From SKVJ01 sp964578745 (lineage in GTDB: Bacteria > Chloroflexota > Dehalococcoidia > GIF9 > AB-539-J10), in contig CAZODZ010000061.1 of assembly GCA_964578745.1 (NCBI GenBank), forward strand, positions 1 to 9,618: a stretch of 9,618 nucleotides of DNA, in the 5' to 3' direction. Shown piece after piece: positions 5,812 through 9,618 of the stretch. Both the position numbers and the translations under genes were made by a program. The notes beneath the pieces are model-generated. The model was not told where the DNA came from. It ran no database searches and saw nothing but the letters and a program-made list of their open reading frames with translations. Each line of letters begins with the position of its first letter. The first letter of the stretch is position 1.

Positions 5812-6147
5812 CTGCAGTTTGTAATGGGCATCCTCGCAGGCATACCGGCTGGCATCGAGAACCTCGCTTGCCACCTCCTGCGCGCCACGCAGCAGGCGTT
5901 CGGTGACAGCGTTCAATGGCCGGTGTGCGCAGCAGGGCAGCACCAGATACCGACTTGTACAGCCGGGGTGCTGCTGGGCGGTCATATCCGTGTGGGTCTG
6001 GAGGACAACCTGTACGTGGAGCGCGGCAGACTGGCTACGTCCAGCGCGGAACAGGTCCAGAAGATGGTCCGCCTCGTCAGCGAATTGAGCATCCCCATCG
6101 CGACACCGGACGAGGCACGCGCAATCCTCAATCTCGACCCGCAATGA
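5812..6147 (+). pseudogene. BKACE / DUF849 beta-keto acid cleavage enzyme, C-terminal remnant
   Basis: About 111 codons encode the end of a beta-keto acid cleavage enzyme (COG3246), which splits a beta-keto acid with acetyl-CoA; known members are TIM barrels with a zinc or other divalent metal. The fragment begins LQFVMGILAGIPAGIENL, matching the family's QFVLG…GGIPAT…NL strand. It continues with QWPVCAAGQHQ and GGHIRVGLEDNLYVERGRLA, whose glutamate (residue 64 of the fragment) corresponds to the C-terminal metal ligand. It ends IATPDEARAILNL, as in intact enzymes of about 270-310 residues. The N-terminal two thirds, including the HxH metal site, are absent. An in-frame TAG precedes at 5809-5811, and the deletion element ends at 5805, so the gene was cut at or beside that element. 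An ATG at 5824 could be mistaken for a start. Confidence 0.8.
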
Positions 6148-6182
6148 CGCCACCCGGACACGCGACTTGATGCTCACGCCCC

Positions 6183-6207
6183 GGGCACTGGTATTCGCAT
6201 CGTGCCC
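6183..6207. terminator. Inverted repeat between convergent genes, possible terminator
   Basis: GGGCAC at 6183-6188 and GTGCCC at 6202-6207 can pair across a 13-base loop. It lies 36 bases after the BKACE remnant's stop (plus) and 38 bases after the DUF4389 stop (minus). The position suits a bidirectional terminator, but neither side has a T-run, so the call is weak. Confidence 0.25.
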
Positions 6208-6244
6208 TGCAACAATGCCTTCAGCCGGGCTTCAGACTTCGCAC

Positions 6245-6871
6245 CTAGTCCAGCGAGAACGGCGGATACCTGTCGGTAGCCAGAATAAACGCGTATGCCA
6301 CGACCCTCAGATCCCATCGCATATATCCCACGATGAAATCAAAAAGCGCCGTCGGCATCCTGCCCGTGAACAGTATCGCGAACCACGACGCGATAATGCA
6401 CACGAACACGGCAACCCCGAGGAATGCCAGCACGATGTAGTGCGGTATCGCCAGGAACCATTTCACCAGCGGCAGACCACGACTCAACTCCGCCTCGACA
6501 TTCGGATAGACGATGTTGAGGTTGACCGCCTGTTCTTCGTCTGTCGACGGATACTCATCAGCCAGCAACGCCAGGTATGCGCCTACCCTTGTCGCAAACC
6601 GCGCGAGGTTGAGGTTCCAATCGAACCACCATTTAGGGTACTTCTGCCTGAACAGAATCATCAGCAGCGTCGGCAGCACAACCAGTCCCGCTGACGCAAG
6701 GCCGACGCTCCACGGTGATGCTTCCCATTCAGCAGCGCCGCCGGAAAGCAGTCCAAGTATGATGAGAATGGGAATGGCTACGAACGGTCTAAAGAACGTT
6801 GTCAGCTTGTCACGCGGTTCCGGCAGGTAACCGATAGTCAGGGTCGCCGGGTAGTCCTCCGTACTTGCCAC
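6245..6871 (-). CDS. DUF4389 domain membrane protein
   Basis: A membrane protein of 208 residues with the DUF4389 pattern. Each half has a hydrophobic block after a short polar lead: YPATLTIGYLPEPRDK then FFRPFVAIPILIILGLL, and later RGLPLVKWFLAIPHYIVLAFL then ASWFAILFTGRMPTALFDF. The end, GYMRWDLRVVAYAFILATD then RYPPF, is the most typical part. About four to five membrane helices are visible. Function of the family is unknown. I place the start at GTG 6871 because GGAGGTG (complement of 6878-6884) is six bases upstream; a TTG at 6892 would add seven residues but has no ribosome site. It follows the amidohydrolase gene by 27 bases on the same strand, so the two are likely co-transcribed, though a shared task is not evident. 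Confidence 0.85.
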   Translation of the reverse strand: MASTEDYPATLTIGYLPEPRDKLTTFFRPFVAIPILIILGLLSGGAAEWEASPWSVGLASAGLVVLPTLLMILFRQKYPKWWFDWNLNLARFATRVGAYLALLADEYPSTDEEQAVNLNIVYPNVEAELSRGLPLVKWFLAIPHYIVLAFLGVAVFVCIIASWFAILFTGRMPTALFDFIVGYMRWDLRVVAYAFILATDRYPPFSLD

Positions 6872-6898
6872 GACATTCACCTCCAGGCCCAACGACTG

Positions 6899-8155
6899 TC
6901 AGACTCTTTGTGATCGGGCCGACACATATCTATCATACTCCAGTACTGCGTGCAGCAGCACATTGGCCCCGGCAGCCAGGTCTTCTCTTTTCACATTCTC
7001 CGCCTCATTGTGGCTGATACCTTCTTCGCACGGAATGAATATCATTCCAGCCGGTGCCACCTTTGCCACGTTCAGGGCATCGTGTCCCGGCCCTGACACG
7101 ACATCGGAGTGGCTGTACCCCAGCTCCACGGCAGCTTTCCGGACCATCTCAACACAGAGGGGATCGAACTGCAGCGGCGGCATGTCCAGCACATGCTCGA
7201 TATCGACCCGAGTGTTCGTTTCAACCCTCACACGCTCAACGAGCGCGAGCAGTTCCTCATGCATCCGTAGCAGATGTGTCGCGTCCGGATGTCGCATGTC
7301 TACGGTAAAAAACACGCTGCCAGGGATGACGTTCCGCGAGTTCGGGCGGACTTCCACCATCCCAATGGTGCCAAGGCCCAGCGGCCCGTGCTCCATCGCT
7401 ATCCTGTTGACGCCGGCAGCCACCTGTACGAACGCGGTGACTGGATCACGCCTCAAAGGCATGGGCGTCGTACCCGCGTGGCCCTGCCAACCCGTGATCG
7501 TGACGTCATACCACATCTGTCCCTGCGCGCCGGTGACGACACCTATGGTCGTGCCTGAGTCGTAGAGTACCGGCCCCTGTTCGATGTGAAGTTCAAAGTA
7601 GCCGGCAAGACGATGATCACCGGCCTTATGCTCTCCCAGATAGCCTATCCGCTCAAGTTCAGCCTTGAATGTCTTCCCGTCTCTGTCCCTTGCAGCCCAG
7701 GCATACTCGACGCTGTAGACACCCGCAAACGCGCCCGACGCAATCATGGTCGGTGCAAAGCGCGACCCTTCCTCATTCGTCCAGTCAATCAACTCCAGCG
7801 GCGCGCGTGTGCGATAGCCGCTGTCCGCCAGTGTCCTCAGGACTTCCAGTCCCGAGAGCACACCCGCGATGCCATCGAATCTGCCACCCATCGGCTGCGT
7901 ATCGAGATGGCTGCCCACTGCAATGGGATCAAGTGTGTCATCCTCTCCCGCCCGGCGTGCAAAGATGTTGCCCACCTCGTCTACACGGACATCGCAGCCA
8001 AGTGCACGGCACTGGTCAGCAAACCAGTCGCGCACCTCGCGGTCCTCATCCGAGAGCGTGAGTCGGCTCACACCTCCACCCGGCGTACCGCCGAATGCAG
8101 CCGTAGTGATGACTGTGTCCCACAGCCTGTCGCCATTCACCCGCAGTGTGCTCAC
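6899..8155 (-). CDS. Zn-dependent amidohydrolase, M20 family (N-carbamoyl-L-amino acid hydrolase type)
   Basis: A 418-residue enzyme of the carbamoylase / allantoate amidohydrolase / beta-ureidopropionase group, which hydrolyses N-carbamoyl or related amide bonds using two divalent metals. Expected ligands are visible: H83 in GSHLDTQPMGG, bridging D94 in GRFDG, E128 and E129 in NEEGSRF, H190 in FELHIEQGP, and H382 in GISHNEAE. A lid/dimerisation domain lies between, with GWQGHAGTTPM. The sequence does not decide between substrates; an N-carbamoyl amino acid in hydantoin or pyrimidine breakdown is the general guess. I chose GTG 8155 (reading STLRVNGDRLWDTV): GGAGG (complement of 8161-8165) is five bases upstream and the length fits the family. 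Earlier in-frame ATGs at 8269 and 8197 would add 38 and 14 atypical residues. The DUF4389 gene follows. Confidence 0.88.
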   Translation of the reverse strand: MSTLRVNGDRLWDTVITTAAFGGTPGGGVSRLTLSDEDREVRDWFADQCRALGCDVRVDEVGNIFARRAGEDDTLDPIAVGSHLDTQPMGGRFDGIAGVLSGLEVLRTLADSGYRTRAPLELIDWTNEEGSRFAPTMIASGAFAGVYSVEYAWAARDRDGKTFKAELERIGYLGEHKAGDHRLAGYFELHIEQGPVLYDSGTTIGVVTGAQGQMWYDVTITGWQGHAGTTPMPLRRDPVTAFVQVAAGVNRIAMEHGPLGLGTIGMVEVRPNSRNVIPGSVFFTVDMRHPDATHLLRMHEELLALVERVRVETNTRVDIEHVLDMPPLQFDPLCVEMVRKAAVELGYSHSDVVSGPGHDALNVAKVAPAGMIFIPCEEGISHNEAENVKREDLAAGANVLLHAVLEYDRYVSARSQRV

Positions 8156-8322
8156 AGTTGCCTCCAGAAGAGCGTCTGTACACTTCGATTCTATCATGCA
8201 TGACCGGGACACAACCCGATAGAAGGGCTCACTCCCGTGTACGTGAACAAGACGTGCGGCGGCGTGCATTTACCGGCACACCAGTGATACGCTACTCCAG
8301 CACAACACTTGTGAGGTGACGG
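8156..8322. promoter_or_regulatory. Divergent intergenic region; ribosome site for the gene lost in the gap
   Basis: This stretch separates the minus-strand amidohydrolase from the plus-strand NAD-salvage genes, so promoters for both should lie here or in the gap; I cannot point to a clear -35/-10 pair. Just before the run of N, GAGGTG at 8313-8318 looks like a Shine-Dalgarno sequence. Its start codon would fall at or just inside the gap, probably that of the phosphoribosyltransferase. No full gene is visible. Confidence 0.4.
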
Positions 8323-8422
8323 NNNNNNNNNNNNNNNNNNNNNNNNNNNNNNNNNNNNNNNNNNNNNNNNNNNNNNNNNNNNNNNNNNNNNNNNNNNNNN
8401 NNNNNNNNNNNNNNNNNNNNNN
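8323..8422. other. Assembly gap, 100 N
   Basis: Exactly 100 undetermined bases, a common placeholder for a gap of unknown size. The flanking gene suggests the real gap hides about 80-95 codons, so its true length is probably nearer 250-300 bases than 100. Frames must not be read across it. Confidence 0.98.
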
Positions 8423-9514
8423 CAATGGCTGAGAGATTTCAGGTTCACCGGAGACGTGTTTGCAGTACCTGAAGGCACTCCTGTATTTGCCAACGAGCCT
8501 GTTCTTGAGGTTGTCGCCCCCCTGCCACAGGCGCAACTCGCCGAGACATGCCTCATGAACCAGGTCCATCTGCAGACCCTCCTCGCCTCGAAGGCGAGCA
8601 GGGTTGTATCGGCGGCTGAGGGTCGTCCGGTCATTGACTTCGGCTGCAGGCGGATGCACGGCATTGATGCGGCATTGAAAGGCGCCCGGGCGTACCACAT
8701 CGCTGGCGTTTCCGCCACCTCGAACGTCCTTGCCGGTGCGCGATACGGCCTGAAGGTGACGGGCACCATGGCACACAGCTACATCCAGGCCCACGATCAG
8801 GAATCAGATGCATTCCGCGCATTCTCATCTCTTTACCCCGACACAGTGCTGCTTGTCGATACGTACGATACGATTGAAGGTGTCCGCAAGGTTGTCGAGC
8901 TCGCCCGCGAGCGTGGCGACGACTTCCGTGTCCGCGCCGTGCGCCTGGATTCGGGCGACCTAGCAGCGCTCGCAAAGGAGAGCCGTGCAGTCCTGGACGA
9001 CGCCGGGCTTCAGCACGTGGAGATCTTCGCAAGCGGCAGCCTTGACGAGTACGCCGTGGCAGAGCTGCTCGCCGCGGGCGCGCCTATCGACGGCTTCGGC
9101 GTCGGCACTGCCATGGGAGTCTCGAGCGATGTCCCCTCGCTCGACATCGCCTACAAGCTTGCCGAATACGCTGGCGAGGGCAGGCTCAAGCTCGCCATCG
9201 GCAAACCCGTACTGCCCGGCCGGAAGCAGGTCTTCCGTCGCGAAATGAAGGGAGTATATACAGGCGATACCATAGCACGCGAAGGAGAGGACCTGCCAGG
9301 CACACCTCTGCTTGTCCCGGTCATGCACAACGGTCGTCGCCTGCCGGAGGGAATACGCAACCTCGAGAGCATCCGCAGCTACGCCCAACAGCAGCTGGCC
9401 CGTCTGCCGGCTGCCCTGAAGCGTCTGGAGAAAGCCGATCCACCCTACCCCGTCGAGGTAAGCGCTGCACTGTCAGGCTATCAGCGCGAAATTGCACAAG
9501 AGGTCGAGTCCTGA
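8423..9514 (+). CDS. pncB: Nicotinate phosphoribosyltransferase, 5' end in the gap
   Basis: Joins nicotinate to PRPP to form nicotinate mononucleotide, the first step of the Preiss-Handler route to NAD, with ATP hydrolysis in the usual enzymes. The visible 363 residues start inside the protein at WLRDFRFTGDVFAVPEGTPV. They continue with NEPVLEVVAPLPQAQLAET, DFGCRRMHG, SNVLAGARYG and GTMAHSY, whose His (residue 118 of the fragment, codon 8774-8776) corresponds to the phosphorylated catalytic His. Then come DTYDT, VRLDSGDLAAL and APIDGFGVGT, the phosphate-binding end of the barrel. Family members are about 430-490 residues, so about 80-95 N-terminal residues fall in the gap. The ATG-like GTG at 8456 is not the true start. 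The nicotinamidase gene follows after 38 bases, giving a salvage operon. Confidence 0.93.
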   Translation, partial: QWLRDFRFTGDVFAVPEGTPVFANEPVLEVVAPLPQAQLAETCLMNQVHLQTLLASKASRVVSAAEGRPVIDFGCRRMHGIDAALKGARAYHIAGVSATSNVLAGARYGLKVTGTMAHSYIQAHDQESDAFRAFSSLYPDTVLLVDTYDTIEGVRKVVELARERGDDFRVRAVRLDSGDLAALAKESRAVLDDAGLQHVEIFASGSLDEYAVAELLAAGAPIDGFGVGTAMGVSSDVPSLDIAYKLAEYAGEGRLKLAIGKPVLPGRKQVFRREMKGVYTGDTIAREGEDLPGTPLLVPVMHNGRRLPEGIRNLESIRSYAQQQLARLPAALKRLEKADPPYPVEVSAALSGYQREIAQEVES

Positions 9515-9552
9515 GCCAGAGATGGGTCTCGCACGAAAGGAGGATGTCCATC

Positions 9553-9618
9553 ATGCGATACGAGTTGAAGAGCGGTGATGCCCTCCTGATAGTCGACGTC
9601 CAAAATGACTTCTGCCCC
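9553..9618 (+). CDS. pncA: Nicotinamidase, N-terminus (cut by window end)
   Basis: Only 22 codons are inside the window. They read MRYELKSGDALLIVDVQNDF followed by CP, the N-terminal strand of the isochorismatase-like hydrolases of the nicotinamidase type. D15 would be the Asp of the Asp-Lys-Cys triad. The enzyme deamidates nicotinamide to nicotinate, the substrate of the preceding gene's product, which supports the call over other isochorismatase relatives. The start is ATG 9553 with AAAGGAGG at 9536-9543; an ATG at 9544 is too close to that site. Lys and Cys of the triad lie beyond the window. Confidence 0.8.
   Translation, partial: MRYELKSGDALLIVDVQNDFCP

Noticed and set aside
6167..6694. 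Plus-strand frame of 175 codons over the DUF4389 gene
   Set aside because: It is the complement of a clear DUF4389 protein and is rich in Arg, Gln and His with no motif.
8206..8289. Short plus-strand peptide IEGLTPVYVNKTCGGVHLP before the gap
   Set aside because: It looks protein-like but has no start codon, no ribosome site, and I recognise no family; it is too short to support.
8960..9388. Minus-strand frame of about 140 codons opposite the phosphoribosyltransferase
   Set aside because: It overlaps conserved barrel motifs of the real gene and has no recognisable domain or ribosome site.
1..9618. CRISPR array, tRNA or rRNA genes
   Set aside because: No regularly spaced short repeats, no tRNA-like cloverleaf and no rRNA stretch were seen; the only 16S-like match is the 14-base complement at 4077-4090.

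Overview
The window looks like a draft or metagenome-assembled chromosome segment from a GC-rich bacterium: it carries a 100-base run of N, an incomplete gene at each edge and several decayed genes. The gene mix (tandem folD with formate-tetrahydrofolate ligase, DUF169, DUF4389, an M20-type carbamoylase, a beta-keto acid cleavage enzyme remnant, NAD salvage) would fit an uncultured Chloroflexota/Dehalococcoidia-like organism. That is an impression from gene content only; no marker gene in the window settles it.

Layout. (1) 1-2940, plus strand: a one-carbon folate operon with the C-terminal end of a FolD, a complete second and divergent FolD, and a long formate-tetrahydrofolate ligase. Together these interconvert formate, 10-formyl-, 5,10-methenyl- and 5,10-methylene-tetrahydrofolate. 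(2) 2941-4190: a minus-strand four-helix membrane protein, then a patch of mobile-element debris. (3) 4191-4961, plus strand: an intact DUF169 protein. (4) 4962-6244: more debris, comprising a frameshifted Mutator/IS256-type transposase tail, a 68-residue membrane protein gene (minus), a complete 260-bp internally deleted IS3-like element, and the C-terminal third of a BKACE (DUF849) enzyme cut off next to that element. (5) 6245-8155, minus strand: a DUF4389 membrane protein downstream of a Zn-dependent amidohydrolase, apparently one transcription unit. (6) 8156-9618: a divergent intergenic stretch running into the N gap, then a 5'-truncated nicotinate phosphoribosyltransferase and the first 22 codons of a nicotinamidase. 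The last two form a Preiss-Handler NAD-salvage operon.

Most notable. The second FolD keeps the active-site Tyr, Lys, Gln and Asp of the family but has lost the residues that normally hold the 2'-phosphate of NADP. The neighbouring ligase also differs from the family at several near-invariant positions. The IS3-like element has the start of OrfA fused directly to the end of OrfB between ~41-bp inverted ends. It occurs twice with the same deletion junction and the same frameshift, plus a third copy of one end, so the deletion derivative itself seems to have moved like a MITE. Both larger copies lie about 40 bp upstream of a small same-strand membrane protein gene.
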